Origin: Micrococcales bacterium
Lineage (GTDB): Bacteria > Actinomycetota > Actinomycetes > S36-B12 > GCA-2699445
NCBI GenBank assembly: GCA_002699445.1
Contig: PAAU01000020.1
Coordinates: 1-64,000, forward strand
DNA: 64,000 nt
Reading direction: 5' to 3'
The notes under the pieces are model-generated. The model was given only the letters and a program-made list of their open reading frames with translations. It had not been told where the DNA came from and ran no database searches. Made by a program: the position numbers and the translations under genes. Positions 10,745-21,893 of this stretch are shown here, piece after piece; the first letter of the stretch is position 1, and each line of letters starts with the position of its first letter.

Positions 10745-10815
10745 TGGATGTTCGGCACTAATCCCGTTTGGTTTCGCTACTGTCAGCATCAGGCGTGAAA
10801 TCGGAGGTAGCAGTC

Positions 10816-11214
10816 ATGTCTAACCCCATGCCGGGCTGGTACCCGGATCCAGAAGCGCCAGAACGGCAACGTTTCTGGGACGGTAACAAGTGGACTGAGG
10901 CGCGAGCCTATCCAGTCGCGGGCGGTGATCCCAATATGCCGGGAGCGCAGCACAGCACCGCCGTTCCTGATGAAAAGCGCAAATCTAACCCGTGGGTTGT
11001 AATCGCACTGGTCGCCATTCTGGCGGCTTTGCTGTTCTTCTTCGCGTGGTTCTTCTTGCTCAGAGATAGTGGCACCACCACAGAGCCGATTACGCCCCCA
11101 ACCGCGCCAGTACCAACGCCGCCCCAGCCAACGGCGCCGGCGCCCGTACCCACAACCCCGACACCACCGGTACCTCCCACGCCCACACCCACATCCACAC
11201 CCGACGTCTCCTAG
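10816..11214 (+). CDS. DUF2510 membrane protein with Pro/Thr-rich C-terminal tail
   Basis: [24 protein letters not shown] (DUF2510), one TM, P/T-rich tail. Confidence 0.8.
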   Translation: MSNPMPGWYPDPEAPERQRFWDGNKWTEARAYPVAGGDPNMPGAQHSTAVPDEKRKSNPWVVIALVAILAALLFFFAWFFLLRDSGTTTEPITPPTAPVPTPPQPTAPAPVPTTPTPPVPPTPTPTSTPDVS

Positions 11215-11240
11215 AGACTTCGTGCGCGAAGGCTGACCAC

Positions 11241-12011
11241 GTGAATGAGACGCTGACTCTTTTCCCCGCTGTCGACGTGGCCGACGGTCGCGCCATTCGA
11301 CTCGTTCAAGGTGCGGTGGGCACGGAATCTGACTATGGCGATCCAGTCGAGGCTGCGGAGCAATGGCAGGAACAAGGGGCGGAATGGATCCACCTCGTTG
11401 ATCTCGATGCTGCTTTCGGCCGGGGATCGAACCGGGATCTCTTAGCTAATGTCGTGGGTCGCCTAGATGTAGCGGTAGAGCTCAGCGGTGGCATCAGAGA
11501 TGATGAGTCGTTGGCAGCAGCTCTTGCGACTGGTTGCCGGCGGGTCAATTTGGGCACCGCCGCCCTGGAGTCGCCCGAGTGGTGTGCCAAGGTGATCGCG
11601 GAACATGGAGACCAAATCGCTGTTGGGTTGGACGTTCGAGGTACGACCCTGTCAGCTCGAGGTTGGACGCGCGATGGCGGCGAGTTATTTGAGACGCTGG
11701 CGCGACTCGACGCCGAAGGCTGTGCCCGATACGTGGTCACCGATGTGGCTCGCGACGGCACCCTCGAGGGCCCCAATCTGGATCTACTGAATTCAGTCTG
11801 CGAAGCGACAAACCGACCGGTCGTGGCATCGGGAGGAGTGGGCAGCTTAGGTGATTTGCATTCGCTGGCGGAACTGATTCCGGTCGGGCTAGAGGGCGCC
11901 ATCATCGGTAAAGCCTTGTATTCGGGAGCGTTTACTTTGCCGGAAGCAATCGTTGCGGCCGAGCCGCGTCATAGCTATGTTCGACCGCAAGATTACAGCG
12001 GGACCGATTAG
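11241..12011 (+). CDS. hisA: Phosphoribosyl isomerase A (HisA; actinobacterial PriA-like HisA/TrpF)
   Basis: TIM barrel [18 protein letters not shown]..., [22 protein letters not shown]. Confidence 0.92.
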   Translation: MNETLTLFPAVDVADGRAIRLVQGAVGTESDYGDPVEAAEQWQEQGAEWIHLVDLDAAFGRGSNRDLLANVVGRLDVAVELSGGIRDDESLAAALATGCRRVNLGTAALESPEWCAKVIAEHGDQIAVGLDVRGTTLSARGWTRDGGELFETLARLDAEGCARYVVTDVARDGTLEGPNLDLLNSVCEATNRPVVASGGVGSLGDLHSLAELIPVGLEGAIIGKALYSGAFTLPEAIVAAEPRHSYVRPQDYSGTD

Positions 12012-12436
12012 CTTCTGCTTCCTCGAGTGGGGTACGACTCAACCGGCGCGGGATTAGTTATTCGAATGGCGACCGGCTTGCCCGTGGCGCGACCACGAGC
12101 CATCATCATGCTACGTAAAAAGGGGTAACGGAACCCGTATCGTCGCCGAATCAGTGCACTGACTCTGCGAACCACATCAGGATCGTCGCTTACCTCTGCA
12201 GTCGCGGTAGAGAGCCCACCCTGCAATCGACCGCGGCCATCGCTGGGCCCTACCTCGATTTTCGGGTTCTTACGGATTCGTTTCACCTTGCCGGAACCGC
12301 TGTGTGTCAGCACGTAGATGGCTTCGCCCTCACGAGAAATCCATACGCAGGTGCTCACACCACTGCCGTCAGCCCGGTAACTGGTCAGGGCGACATGCCG
12401 GGCGGCCGCGAGACGATCTAGGTCGGGGTTCCCCAT
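12008..12436 (-). CDS. PPOX-class (pyridoxamine-phosphate-oxidase-like, probably F420- or flavin-dependent) oxidoreductase
   Basis: Split-barrel signature [36 protein letters not shown]. Confidence 0.7.
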   Translation of the reverse strand: MGNPDLDRLAAARHVALTSYRADGSGVSTCVWISREGEAIYVLTHSGSGKVKRIRKNPKIEVGPSDGRGRLQGGLSTATAEVSDDPDVVRRVSALIRRRYGFRYPFLRSMMMARGRATGKPVAIRITNPAPVESYPTRGSRS

Positions 12437-12457
12437 GTGACGTTACTTTACGCCCCT

Positions 12458-12463
12458 TAGCCT
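12458..12463 (+). promoter_or_regulatory. Candidate leaderless -10 (TAGCCT) 6 nt before hisF GTG
   Basis: TAGCCT-AGAAGT-GTG. Confidence 0.55.
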
Positions 12464-12469
12464 AGAAGT

Positions 12470-13255
12470 GTGTCGTTAGCGGTTCGCGTGATTCCTTGTC
12501 TGGATGTGGATGCCGGTCGTGTAGTTAAGGGCATTAACTTCCGAGACCTTCGTGATGCGGGGGACCCCGTAGAGCTTGCTTCGCGGTACAGCTCTCGTGG
12601 TGCGGATGAACTCATTTTTCTCGATATCACGGCTAGCTCCTCCCAAAGGGACACCATGTTTGAAGTTGTCTCGCGGACAGCGGCTGAAGTTTTCATCCCG
12701 CTCACGGTAGGCGGCGGCGTCCGTAGTGTGGCCGACTTTGAGCTACTGCTGCGCGCCGGTGCAGATAAGGTAGGTGTCAATACTGCAGCGGTCGGTCGAC
12801 CGGAGCTGATTGCCGAGGCCGCCCAGCGTTTTGGATCACAATGCGTTGTAGTTTCGGTGGATGCTCGCCGCGCTCCGGCAATGAGCAGTGGTTTCGAGGT
12901 GACCACGCACGGTGGCCGTCGAGGTGCGGGCATGGACGCCCTTACTTGGCTGGCGCATGCCGCTGAGCTAGGGGCCGGTGAGATTTTGCTGAACTCGATG
13001 GATGCTGATGGCACCGAAAACGGGTTTGACGCGGAGATGATCACAGCTGCCAGAGAACTCGTCTCGGTGCCTCTGATTGCTAGTGGTGGTGCCGGAGCCG
13101 CGGCAGATTTTCCGCTCGCGGTGGCGGCAGGCGCCGACGCAGTCCTGGCCGCAAGTGTCTTCCATTTTGGTCAGGTCAGTATCGATGAAGTGAAACAAGA
13201 ACTTGCCGAGGCCGGCTATCCGGTTCGCCGGGTGCCTTCGACCCACGGTCACTGA
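12470..13255 (+). CDS. hisF: Imidazole glycerol phosphate synthase subunit HisF
   Basis: [31 protein letters not shown] signature. Confidence 0.96.
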   Translation: MSLAVRVIPCLDVDAGRVVKGINFRDLRDAGDPVELASRYSSRGADELIFLDITASSSQRDTMFEVVSRTAAEVFIPLTVGGGVRSVADFELLLRAGADKVGVNTAAVGRPELIAEAAQRFGSQCVVVSVDARRAPAMSSGFEVTTHGGRRGAGMDALTWLAHAAELGAGEILLNSMDADGTENGFDAEMITAARELVSVPLIASGGAGAAADFPLAVAAGADAVLAASVFHFGQVSIDEVKQELAEAGYPVRRVPSTHGH

Positions 13256-13260
13256 ATGGC

Positions 13261-13932
13261 TCAGTCGCTGTCAAGGTGGAGATGATCGTCCTGGGTTCCG
13301 GTCATTGCCTCTCGAAATGCAGCGACGGCAGCGTCGGTTCCGTCGTAACTGACTTTGGTTTCTCGACGCCCCATGGCGACGAGGACCAGTTCGCCGGGGC
13401 TGCCCGTGATAGTGATCATCGGATCGCCGCCTTTGGCTTTATGTTGAGAGCCGTTCCCGTCGTTTCGGACGAGAGTCACACCGCCGGGAACGCCGTTGAA
13501 CCATACGCGGCCCTGGAGTCGAAGCCGGTCCCAGATGAAGTCCTGCAAGTCTTCGGATAACTCGCGAGGCTGCCAGTCAGCTGTTCCTCTACGAACATCC
13601 TCGTGGTGGACGTAGTACTCCAGCGTATTGAGTTGTCCGTCCATCCAGGGCATGCGGAAAGCAGACCAAATCGGTGGGCCACTGCGGACCAATCCGACCA
13701 GTTTTTCGTAGTCTTGCGACGCCGCATCGGATTCAACTTTCTCCGTCCAAGCAGCCAGCGGCCCCCCTAGTCGACCAAAGGCCGTGTCGGGGCGGCCTTC
13801 CCGCACTACTAGGTGTGCAGCTAGTTCGCGAGTGGTCCAGTCATCACATTGTGTGTGTTGTTTAGGACCGACCGAAGTAAGGAGATCGCAGAGCGCTGCT
13901 CGCTCATGTCGGGACAGATCTATGGCGGACAC
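13261..13932 (-). CDS. TIGR03085 family protein (maleylpyruvate isomerase/DinB-like N-terminal domain)
   Basis: [18 protein letters not shown]...[21 protein letters not shown]. Start placed at GTG 13932 (residue 15 of the track ORF) by family fit and promoter spacing. Confidence 0.75.
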   Translation of the reverse strand: MSAIDLSRHERAALCDLLTSVGPKQHTQCDDWTTRELAAHLVVREGRPDTAFGRLGGPLAAWTEKVESDAASQDYEKLVGLVRSGPPIWSAFRMPWMDGQLNTLEYYVHHEDVRRGTADWQPRELSEDLQDFIWDRLRLQGRVWFNGVPGGVTLVRNDGNGSQHKAKGGDPMITITGSPGELVLVAMGRRETKVSYDGTDAAVAAFREAMTGTQDDHLHLDSD

Positions 13933-13938
13933 AGTGTC

Positions 13939-13944
13939 ATCGTA
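13939..13944 (-). promoter_or_regulatory. Candidate leaderless -10 (TACGAT) 6 nt before TIGR03085 gene GTG
   Basis: Minus strand TACGAT-GACACT-GTG. Confidence 0.4.
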
Positions 13945-14001
13945 TGGAGTCACACCACACAGGTGAAACACCACCCCGGGTTAGGACGGCACAATAGACT
14001 T

Positions 14002-14358
14002 ATGTCGCAACTAAGTGAGTTCATGAGTCGGGCTAGGTTTAATGCCGATGGCCTCATTCCGGCCATCGCTCAGGATCGAGAAACTGATGAGGTGCTCATG
14101 CTCGCTTGGATGGATGCGGATGCATTGAGGCGCACTCTGGACACGGGCCAAGCTACCTATTTCAGCCGTAGTCGCCAAGAACAGTGGATCAAAGGCGAAA
14201 CCTCGGGAAACACTCAAGAGGTGCTCTCGGTCCGACTCGACTGTGATGGCGATACTGTGCTGCTAGCGGTAAACCAGACTGGTCCGGCTTGTCACACGGG
14301 CCAACGTAGTTGCTTCGACAATGGGCCGTCAGTCGTGCCAGTCGAGGATGTGTCATGA
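14002..14358 (+). CDS. hisI: Phosphoribosyl-AMP cyclohydrolase
   Basis: [25 protein letters not shown]...[22 protein letters not shown] 14002. Confidence 0.95.
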   Translation: MSQLSEFMSRARFNADGLIPAIAQDRETDEVLMLAWMDADALRRTLDTGQATYFSRSRQEQWIKGETSGNTQEVLSVRLDCDGDTVLLAVNQTGPACHTGQRSCFDNGPSVVPVEDVS

Positions 14359-15920
14359 GTTACGAATACGGCATCGTTTATCCCGATGCCGACAGTTTTG
14401 CTGCGATGGCGAAAGAGCGGCAAGTCATTCCCGTCTTTCGGACTCTGCTAGCAGATGACCACACCGCGATTTCTCTATATCGGGCACTAGCTCAGGAACG
14501 ACCAGGATCATTCCTTTTGGAATCAGCCGAAGCGGGGAAGGCTTGGTCTCGTTACTCCTTTATCGGAGTTCGTAGTGCAGCCATGTTGACGGCGGATGAC
14601 GGTCGTGCTCGTTGGTTGGGGCAACCTCCAACGGGGATACCGACCACTGGTCTGGCTGTGGAGGTACTGCGTGACACGATCGCGGCTCTGGCCACTCCCA
14701 CGATCGAGGGATTGCCACCTTTCACGTCCGGGATGGTCGGTTACATCTCCTACGATGCCGTTCGACGCTGGGAAAGACTTCCGGACAATAACCCTGACGA
14801 GGTGACGCTTCCGGAGTTGGCGATGTTGCTGGCTACCGATGTCGCCGTCTTGGATCACATGACCGGCACTGTCTGGTTGGTAGCTAATGCAATCAATTTC
14901 GATGGTGCCCCGGAACGCTCTGAACGAGCCTACGCAGACGCATTGGTCAGGCTAGATCGGATGACCGCCGATTTGACTGAGCCTCGGTCTGCCCAAGCGG
15001 CCACGATGGACGTATCGGTACAGCAGATTTCTCGATCGCGAACCGAACCCGACGACTACTTGGCAGCGGTCGAGGTTGCCCGCGAGCATATTGAGGCAGG
15101 AGATGCGTTCCAAATTGTCTTGTCACAGCGCTTCGATATCGACTGCCCGGCGAGTGCGCTTGATGTCTATCGGGTGCTGCGAACGAGTAATCCGAGTCCG
15201 TACATGTACCTACTTCGACTGCCCAAAGTTGATGCCACTGACCTGGAGTCGGAAGTCGGATTTGATGTAGTGGGATGCTCGCCAGAGGCATTGGTGACGG
15301 TCCGGGATGGTCGTTGCATGATGCACCCGATTGCGGGAACACGGCCGCGAAGTGTTGACCCAGAGGTGGATTCGGCCAATGCCGATGAGTTGTTGGCCGA
15401 CGAAAAAGAACGCGCTGAGCACTTGATGCTCGTGGATTTGGGCCGAAATGATCTGGGGAGAGTGTGTGTCCCTGGTTCCGTTGAAGTTGTCGAGTTCATG
15501 CAGATCGAACGGTATAGCCACGTCATGCATTTGGTTTCTACAGTCGTGGGTGAGGTAACACCTGGACGCACCGCTTACGACGTGCTTGCGGCGACTTTCC
15601 CCGCAGGAACACTGTCAGGTGCGCCAAAAGTGCGCGCGATGGAGCTCATCGATGAACTCGAGCCAGTGAAGCGTGGACTCTATGGCGGGGCAGTCGGGTA
15701 CTTCGATTTTGATGGTGGCTTGGATACCGCTATTGCCATTCGCACGGCGGTTATTAGAGATGGCGTAGCCCACGTTCAGGCTGGTGCCGGCCTGGTTGCG
15801 GACTCGAATCCACGCCATGAGTTTGAGGAATGTCGCCACAAGGCGGCCGCAGTGCTGAAAGCGGTGGCAATCGCCAGTACCATGACATCAACGGAAGGGC
15901 TGCAGCTAGATGAGCACTAA
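14355..15920 (+). CDS. trpE: Anthranilate synthase component I
   Basis: LLESAE (Trp-binding), [37 protein letters not shown] motifs; ATG 14355 overlaps the hisI stop. Confidence 0.95.
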   Translation: MSYEYGIVYPDADSFAAMAKERQVIPVFRTLLADDHTAISLYRALAQERPGSFLLESAEAGKAWSRYSFIGVRSAAMLTADDGRARWLGQPPTGIPTTGLAVEVLRDTIAALATPTIEGLPPFTSGMVGYISYDAVRRWERLPDNNPDEVTLPELAMLLATDVAVLDHMTGTVWLVANAINFDGAPERSERAYADALVRLDRMTADLTEPRSAQAATMDVSVQQISRSRTEPDDYLAAVEVAREHIEAGDAFQIVLSQRFDIDCPASALDVYRVLRTSNPSPYMYLLRLPKVDATDLESEVGFDVVGCSPEALVTVRDGRCMMHPIAGTRPRSVDPEVDSANADELLADEKERAEHLMLVDLGRNDLGRVCVPGSVEVVEFMQIERYSHVMHLVSTVVGEVTPGRTAYDVLAATFPAGTLSGAPKVRAMELIDELEPVKRGLYGGAVGYFDFDGGLDTAIAIRTAVIRDGVAHVQAGAGLVADSNPRHEFEECRHKAAAVLKAVAIASTMTSTEGLQLDEH

Positions 15921-16107
15921 CCACGGAAACACTCCGGCGGCGTGGACTGCCAGTATCGTCATCATGTTGGCTTTCCTCATCGGGACCATCGCGGTGGTTA
16001 TCGCGAACTGGCCGATGTTTTGGATCGGGGGCGTCGGTCTCGGTATCGCTGGCATTGTCGCTAGCTGGGTGATGTCCATGATGGGTATGGGCAAAGCCCG
16101 AGCCTGA
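15910..16107 (+). CDS. HGxxPAAW family small membrane protein
   Basis: [17 protein letters not shown]..., two predicted TMs; overlaps trpE end. Confidence 0.85.
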   Translation: MSTNHGNTPAAWTASIVIMLAFLIGTIAVVIANWPMFWIGGVGLGIAGIVASWVMSMMGMGKARA

Positions 16108-16115
16108 CGGCTGGC

Positions 16116-16826
16116 GTGACTGAATCACCGGTGCGCGGCACCGTTCTCGTCGTAGAGGATGAGCCAGCGATAGCGGATGTTGTCGCCATGTACCTTCGAC
16201 GAGACGGTTTCGAAGCCGTATTAGTAAATGATGGAGCCGTCGCGTTAAGTGCTGTTCGCGAGCATTCACCGGTAGCAATCGTGTTGGATGTAGGGCTCCC
16301 ATCCTTGGATGGCACTGAGGTGTGCCGTCAGCTGCGAGCTAATGGTGATTGGACTCCGGTCCTCTTTTGCACCGCCCGTGATGACGAAATAGATAGAGTT
16401 CTCGGTCTGGAGCTGGGCGGTGATGACTACGTCACCAAACCGTTTAGTCCGCGAGAACTTGTTGCGCGCGTCAAAGCGGCGGTTCGACGAGCAGCAGGTC
16501 CCGCCACCGTCGCCGAAGTTGGGCGGGTTCGGGTGGATGCCGACGCCCGACGATGCTGGGTCGACGGGACGGAGATTGCCCTAACGGCTACCGAGTTTGA
16601 TCTGTTGAACTATCTCCTGGCGCGAACGGGTCGGGTAGTGGCGCGAGGCGAGTTATTGGGCGAAATTTGGGGGTATCCGGAGTCCGTTGGTACGAGAACG
16701 GTCGACGTCCACATTGCGCAACTGCGAGCAAAACTCGGTGACGCTAGCCCCATTCATACAGTTCGTGGTGTTGGCTACACGATCCGTCCACCGGAATCTG
16801 GGAGTTCTGAGCTCGGCGATGCCTAG
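16116..16826 (+). CDS. OmpR-family DNA-binding response regulator
   Basis: Receiver VLVVEDEP...IVLDVGLP...DDYVTKPF plus winged-helix VRVDADARRCWVDGTEIALTATEFDLL. Confidence 0.93.
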   Translation: MTESPVRGTVLVVEDEPAIADVVAMYLRRDGFEAVLVNDGAVALSAVREHSPVAIVLDVGLPSLDGTEVCRQLRANGDWTPVLFCTARDDEIDRVLGLELGGDDYVTKPFSPRELVARVKAAVRRAAGPATVAEVGRVRVDADARRCWVDGTEIALTATEFDLLNYLLARTGRVVARGELLGEIWGYPESVGTRTVDVHIAQLRAKLGDASPIHTVRGVGYTIRPPESGSSELGDA

Positions 16827-18192
16827 GTCCCGAAATCGTTTCAATAGTCTGACTGCCCGCATCGTGGGTCTAACAGTCTTAGTCGCAGTGATCGCCACGG
16901 CTGTTACGGCGCTAGTCGCGTTTCCACTTATCAGCCAAGGGGCGCAAGCCCAGGCGGAGTCTGAACTTAATCGAGTAGCAGATGTCTCCCAGGCGGCCTT
17001 GCGGTCACCTGTCGATACCGAAGCAGTTACTCGGTTGCGAGATGAGTTAGAGACTGCTGGAATAACTGCTTTCATCATCGGCTCTCGCCTCACGCCGGTC
17101 CCAGGATTAGATATTTCCGTGCAAGAGGAAATCTTGCGGGGGCGGTCCATCTCAGGGACTGCCACCGTATCTGGTTCCGAGGTGATGGTTGCTGGCAGGC
17201 CGTTGCAAGGCGGCCTGGGGTTGGTGCTTCTGGCGCCAGCAGATGCTGGCGAACTTGCCGGAGATAATCTTCGGACTGTGCTCGTCGCCTTGCTGGTGGG
17301 ATTAGCTGTTGCTGTGGTGATCGGTCTGCTGGCCGCAAGACGACTAACTCGACCACTTCGACGTGCGGCTCAAGCAGCGGAACGGTTGTCTACTGGTGAG
17401 CGTGAAGTGCGACTCGACTCAAGTGGTCCTGATGAAATATCCGATATCGCGGTCTCGCTGAATCAACTAGGGGACTCACTGGCACTAAGCGAAGGAAGAC
17501 AGCGAGATTTCTTGCTTTCGGTCTCTCACGAGTTACGGACTCCGCTGACCGCGATCCGTGGCTACGCCGAAGCCCTCTCGGACGGTTTGGTTAGCGACCC
17601 ACCTGAAGTCGGTAGTGCGGTTGTCGGCGAGACCCGTCGCTTGGAAAGACTGGTCGCAGATTTGCTCGATCTGGCTCGTCTGGGTGCAGTCGATATGTCT
17701 ATCGAGCTAACTGAAACAGATCTCAGCGATTTAGTGAATCAGACGGCTCAGGCGTGGTCTGGTCGTTTTGATCAGGCAGGAGTTTTGTTGCGGCTGGAAG
17801 TTCCCGAAGAACCGGTCGTCGTACGCGCCGATCCGGAACGAGTGCGCCAGATCTTGGACAACCTCATCGAGAACGCTCTTAGAATGACGCCGGAAGGACA
17901 GCCAGTCGTTCTTGCCATCACCCGGGCCGGTCAGTACGGCGCCCTCTCGGTGCGAGATGGTGGCGTGGGCTTGACGAAGGATGACATGGCGGTTGCTTTC
18001 GAACCCGCCGCCCTTTTTAGTCGTTACCAAGGTGTACGCAAGGTCGGTACCGGGGTTGGGTTAGCCCTAGTAGGTCGGTTGGCGGATCGCATGGCGGGGG
18101 TTGCTCAGGTGTGGGCGGCTCCGGAAGGTGGAGCTGCTTTTGGGGTCTGGCTGCCACTGGCCTCGGTAGCAGTCAGTGCTCGTCCGGAGTGA
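16819..18192 (+). CDS. HAMP-containing sensor histidine kinase
   Basis: Two TMs, HAMP, H-box FLLSVSHELRTPLTAI, N-box QILDNLIENALRMT, G2 GTGVGLALV; overlaps response regulator stop. Confidence 0.93.
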   Translation: MPRSRNRFNSLTARIVGLTVLVAVIATAVTALVAFPLISQGAQAQAESELNRVADVSQAALRSPVDTEAVTRLRDELETAGITAFIIGSRLTPVPGLDISVQEEILRGRSISGTATVSGSEVMVAGRPLQGGLGLVLLAPADAGELAGDNLRTVLVALLVGLAVAVVIGLLAARRLTRPLRRAAQAAERLSTGEREVRLDSSGPDEISDIAVSLNQLGDSLALSEGRQRDFLLSVSHELRTPLTAIRGYAEALSDGLVSDPPEVGSAVVGETRRLERLVADLLDLARLGAVDMSIELTETDLSDLVNQTAQAWSGRFDQAGVLLRLEVPEEPVVVRADPERVRQILDNLIENALRMTPEGQPVVLAITRAGQYGALSVRDGGVGLTKDDMAVAFEPAALFSRYQGVRKVGTGVGLALVGRLADRMAGVAQVWAAPEGGAAFGVWLPLASVAVSARPE

Positions 18193-18213
18193 TCAAAACA
18201 GTACCTGCAGGTG

Positions 18214-18231
18214 GACCCCGCGGTTGGGGTC
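18214..18231 (+). other. Small GC hairpin upstream of trpC (GACCCC-GCGGTT-GGGGTC)
   Basis: 6-bp perfect stem, 6-nt loop; no U-tract follows. Confidence 0.35.
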
Positions 18232-18296
18232 TTGGTCCGGCTCGCTACTGTGAGGCGCACACTAGGCATTAACCCAAGTTCCCGGGGAGGCCACCA

Positions 18297-19097
18297 ATGA
18301 CGGTTCTGGACGATATTCTCGCGGGTGCCCGCGAGGATGTTGAACTGCGCATGGCGGAAACTCCTCTCGAAGTCTTGAAAAATCGTGCTGCGCAACAGGA
18401 CCGCCCCCGTGACTGTATTTCGGCACTGCGAGATGGCGGGGTCCAAGTCATCGCGGAGGTAAAGCGAGCGAGCCCAAGTGGGGGAGTCCTGGCCGATATT
18501 CCTGATCCTGCCGCGCTGGCCCAGCGCTACGAAGCCGGTGGTGCTCACATGATCAGTGTGCTCACAGAGCAGCGTAGATTTGATGGTTCGTTAGCTGATC
18601 TAGCAGCAGTCCGGGCCGCCGTGGACATCCCGGTACTGCGAAAAGACTTCGTGGTGACTTCATACCAGTTGTGGGAAGCCCGAGCCTACGGTGCCGATGC
18701 GGTGCTCCTTATTGTTGCCGCTCTGGAGCAAGACGCGTTGGTCAGCTTGATCGAACGAACCCGATCACTGGGGATGGTGCCACTTGTTGAGGTCCATGAC
18801 GTGTGGGAAGTGGAAAGAGCAGTAGCTGCTGGTGCCGAACTCATCGGGGTGAATGCTCGTAATCTCAAGACGCTGAACGTAGACCCCGGGGTCTTCGCCA
18901 CAGTCGCGCCAGCCATACCGCCAGCATGTCTCAAGGTGGCCGAGTCAGGCATCAAAAGCACCAGAGACCTGCTTTCCTACGCCCATGAGGGTGCGGATGC
19001 GGTGCTGGTCGGTGAATCGTTAGTAACGCAAGGTGATCCTGAAGCTGCAGTGCACGAGCTTGTGACGGCAGGTGCGCACCCATCGCACGGAGGTTAG
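18297..19097 (+). CDS. trpC: Indole-3-glycerol phosphate synthase
   Basis: [13 protein letters not shown]...[31 protein letters not shown]. Confidence 0.95.
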   Translation: MTVLDDILAGAREDVELRMAETPLEVLKNRAAQQDRPRDCISALRDGGVQVIAEVKRASPSGGVLADIPDPAALAQRYEAGGAHMISVLTEQRRFDGSLADLAAVRAAVDIPVLRKDFVVTSYQLWEARAYGADAVLLIVAALEQDALVSLIERTRSLGMVPLVEVHDVWEVERAVAAGAELIGVNARNLKTLNVDPGVFATVAPAIPPACLKVAESGIKSTRDLLSYAHEGADAVLVGESLVTQGDPEAAVHELVTAGAHPSHGG

Positions 19098-19107
19098 CGT
19101 GGGAGGT

Positions 19108-20322
19108 ATGACTTCTCAGCCAGCAGTCTCGGACAAGTTTGGTGACTATGGTGGCCGCTTTGTTCCTGAGGCTCTCATGCATGCACTGGATGAACTTGCC
19201 GCAGAGTTTGATGCCGCAATAAACGATCCGGGTTATGTCGCCACCTTGAACGACCTGATGGTCAATTATGTCGGCAGACCTAGCCCACTGACCGAGGCGC
19301 GTAGGTTCGCGGCTCAATGCGGAGGCGCGACTGTGCTTCTGAAGCGTGAGGATTTGAACCACACTGGGAGCCACAAGATCAACAATGTCTTGGGTCAACT
19401 ATTGCTGACCAAGCGCATGGGCAAGAAACGAGTGATTGCGGAGACTGGGGCGGGGCAGCACGGTGTTGCAACTGCAACCGCCGCGGCACTCATGGGAATC
19501 GAGTGCACGGTGTATATGGGAGAAGAAGACACCCGTCGGCAAGCACTCAACGTCGCCCGAATGAAAATTCTGGGTGCGGAAGTAGTGGCAGTTACTGCGG
19601 GCACGAGAACTCTCAAGGATGCGATCAACGAGGCAATGCGAGATTGGGTCACCAACGTTGATGACACCCATTACGTGCTCGGTACTGTCACCGGACCCGC
19701 GCCCTTCCCTCGGGTAGTACGTCACTTTCAATCCATCATCGGGCAGGAAGCTCGAGAGCAGGTCCTAAGACGCTATGAACGGCTACCCGACGCCGTTCTC
19801 GCCTGTGTCGGCGGTGGTAGCAACGCGATGGGATTGTTCAGCGGCTTTGTGGACGATCCTGACGTTCAGTTATACGGTTTCGAGGCTGGCGGCCGAGGCA
19901 TTGCTAGCGGTGAGCATTCCGCCCGATTTAGCGGGGGTACCCCAGGAGTCCTGCACGGTGCTCGGACCTACATCTTGCAAGACGAGTTCGGTCAGACACG
20001 ACCGTCGTACAGCATCAGTGCTGGTTTGGATTATCCCGGCGTTGGTCCGGAGCACGCCTGGCTACACGACACCGGGCGCGCCAATTACGAACCGATCAAC
20101 GACGAAGAAGCGATGACGGCTTTCCGTCTCTTGTCGCGCACAGAGGGAATAATCCCAGCTATTGAGACTGCCCACGGTATAGCTGGAGCCATGCGAGTTG
20201 GTCAGCGGCTGGGTCCGGACGCCGTCTTGTTGGTGAACCTTTCTGGGCGCGGTGACAAGGACGTCGATACAGCGGCGGCCTATTTCGGTCTTATCGATGA
20301 TGCCGCGGCAGCAGAGCTATGA
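19108..20322 (+). CDS. trpB: Tryptophan synthase beta chain
   Basis: [37 protein letters not shown]. Confidence 0.97.
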   Translation: MTSQPAVSDKFGDYGGRFVPEALMHALDELAAEFDAAINDPGYVATLNDLMVNYVGRPSPLTEARRFAAQCGGATVLLKREDLNHTGSHKINNVLGQLLLTKRMGKKRVIAETGAGQHGVATATAAALMGIECTVYMGEEDTRRQALNVARMKILGAEVVAVTAGTRTLKDAINEAMRDWVTNVDDTHYVLGTVTGPAPFPRVVRHFQSIIGQEAREQVLRRYERLPDAVLACVGGGSNAMGLFSGFVDDPDVQLYGFEAGGRGIASGEHSARFSGGTPGVLHGARTYILQDEFGQTRPSYSISAGLDYPGVGPEHAWLHDTGRANYEPINDEEAMTAFRLLSRTEGIIPAIETAHGIAGAMRVGQRLGPDAVLLVNLSGRGDKDVDTAAAYFGLIDDAAAAEL

Positions 20323-21119
20323 CAGTAAGTGTGGCGGAGGCATTTCAGGCGGCTCGAGGTGAGGGGCGGGCCGCAATAATCGCTTACCTTCCTGCTGGCT
20401 TCCCGGATCGCGCTTCTTCGATTCGTCTTATTCGGGCCATGATCGACGCCGGAGTCGACATGGTCGAAGTAGGGGTACCGTACTCCGACCCGGTTATGGA
20501 TGGCCCAGTGATTTGTCGGGCTGCAGAGATCGCGCTGGAAGCGGGCGCCACGACCGCGGATGCGCTAGAGGTGGTGCGGGCCTGCTCAGACACCCCCGCT
20601 GCTATGTTGACGATGTCCTACTGGAACCTCATTGAGGCATATGGTCCTGAGCGATTCGCGGCAGATCTTGCGGCTGCCGGTGGCGCGGGAACGATTACCC
20701 CAGACCTCACCCCAGAAGAAGGTCAACAATGGATTGCCGACAGTGATAGCAAACAACTGGCGCACGTCTTCTTGGCGGCCCCGTCATCAGGCGATTCTCG
20801 CTTGCAACTAGTGGCTGACTCCAGCGCGGGCTTTGTTTATGCTGCTTCACTCATGGGAGTCACCGGAGTGCGCTCCGCGGTAGGCGGAACGGCAGAAGAG
20901 TTGGTGTCTCGCCTCAGGCAGGTGACTGACACACCCGTGGCCGTTGGCTTAGGCGTTTCAACCGCCAAACAGGCCAGTGAAGTAGCCGCATTTGCAGATG
21001 GCGTCATCGTGGGGTCCGCCTTCGTCAAACGAATCCTAGAAGCACCAGACATCGATGCCGCCGAGGGTTCGGTAGCCGAACTAGCTGGGGAACTCGTGGC
21101 GGCTTCACATCGTCAATAA
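20319..21119 (+). CDS. trpA: Tryptophan synthase alpha chain
   Basis: [21 protein letters not shown] overlap with trpB. Confidence 0.95.
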   Translation: MTVSVAEAFQAARGEGRAAIIAYLPAGFPDRASSIRLIRAMIDAGVDMVEVGVPYSDPVMDGPVICRAAEIALEAGATTADALEVVRACSDTPAAMLTMSYWNLIEAYGPERFAADLAAAGGAGTITPDLTPEEGQQWIADSDSKQLAHVFLAAPSSGDSRLQLVADSSAGFVYAASLMGVTGVRSAVGGTAEELVSRLRQVTDTPVAVGLGVSTAKQASEVAAFADGVIVGSAFVKRILEAPDIDAAEGSVAELAGELVAASHRQ

Positions 21120-21177
21120 CGTAGGACGCTAGATTGACAACAACGAGGTCGCTACCGCCCAGAGTGGAGATTCCAGA

Positions 21178-21810
21178 ATGACTACGGAAGCTGTTGCCGG
21201 CGCCCCTACTGAGCCGGAACCGAGCGATGATCAGCGGCGGTACGTCTGGCCGGCAGTGGAGATGTTGGTATTCGGCGCCATCGGCCTGATAGCAGCTCTA
21301 GTGCTATCCATCGATGCAGTCGTGCTGGCGGCAAATCCGGATGCCGTGTTGTCCTGCAATATCAACTCGAAGATCAGCTGTGGCGCAGTGGGAACTTCTT
21401 GGCAGGCTGAGGTCTTCGGTTTTCCCAACAGTTTTCTCGGCCTCTTGGCTGAACCGGTAGTTATCACCCTTGCAGTTTCTATTCTGGCCTGGCGGGGTCG
21501 TGTCTTGTTTCCTCGCTGGTTCATGGTGACTGCTCAGGCTGTCTACAGCATCGGTCTCGTCCTGGCCTTTTGGTTATTCCACCAGTCGTACTTCGAAATC
21601 GGAGCGCTCTGCCCTTGGTGTCTCACGGTGACGGCCACAACGCTCTTAGTCTGGATGTCACTAACCCGCATCAATGTGCTGCAAGGGAACTTGGGAGCTG
21701 GCCTTAAACGTTCCTTGGAGACACCGATTGTGGTCTATAAGGCCGACATAGTGGTATCGGTAGTCATCTTGGCGATCATGGCGGGAATGATCGTTTATGG
21801 CTACCTATGA
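21178..21810 (+). CDS. Vitamin K epoxide reductase (VKOR) family membrane protein
   Basis: Multi-TM, LSCNINSKISCG Cys pair and CPWC active site. Confidence 0.9.
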   Translation: MTTEAVAGAPTEPEPSDDQRRYVWPAVEMLVFGAIGLIAALVLSIDAVVLAANPDAVLSCNINSKISCGAVGTSWQAEVFGFPNSFLGLLAEPVVITLAVSILAWRGRVLFPRWFMVTAQAVYSIGLVLAFWLFHQSYFEIGALCPWCLTVTATTLLVWMSLTRINVLQGNLGAGLKRSLETPIVVYKADIVVSVVILAIMAGMIVYGYL

Positions 21811-21893
21811 TTCGGTCGACCGGTTGACCTCCGGACGGCAACGCGCAACGTACAATCCAGAAAAGGTGTGGCGATCGGAGGGATCCGCAGGAC

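Noticed and set aside
11333-11905. 190-aa minus-strand ORF opposite hisA
   Set aside because: Ser/Arg/Pro-rich shadow ORF of hisA.
13990-14001. Leaderless hisI promoter (CACAAT-AGACTT-ATG)
   Set aside because: The hexamer at N6 is CACAAT, not TANNNT; the TAGACT present is only 1 nt from ATG. Not counted with the seven clear cases.
18193-18296. Classical trp attenuator or T-box
   Set aside because: No Trp-rich leader peptide, no terminator U-tract, no T-box motif.
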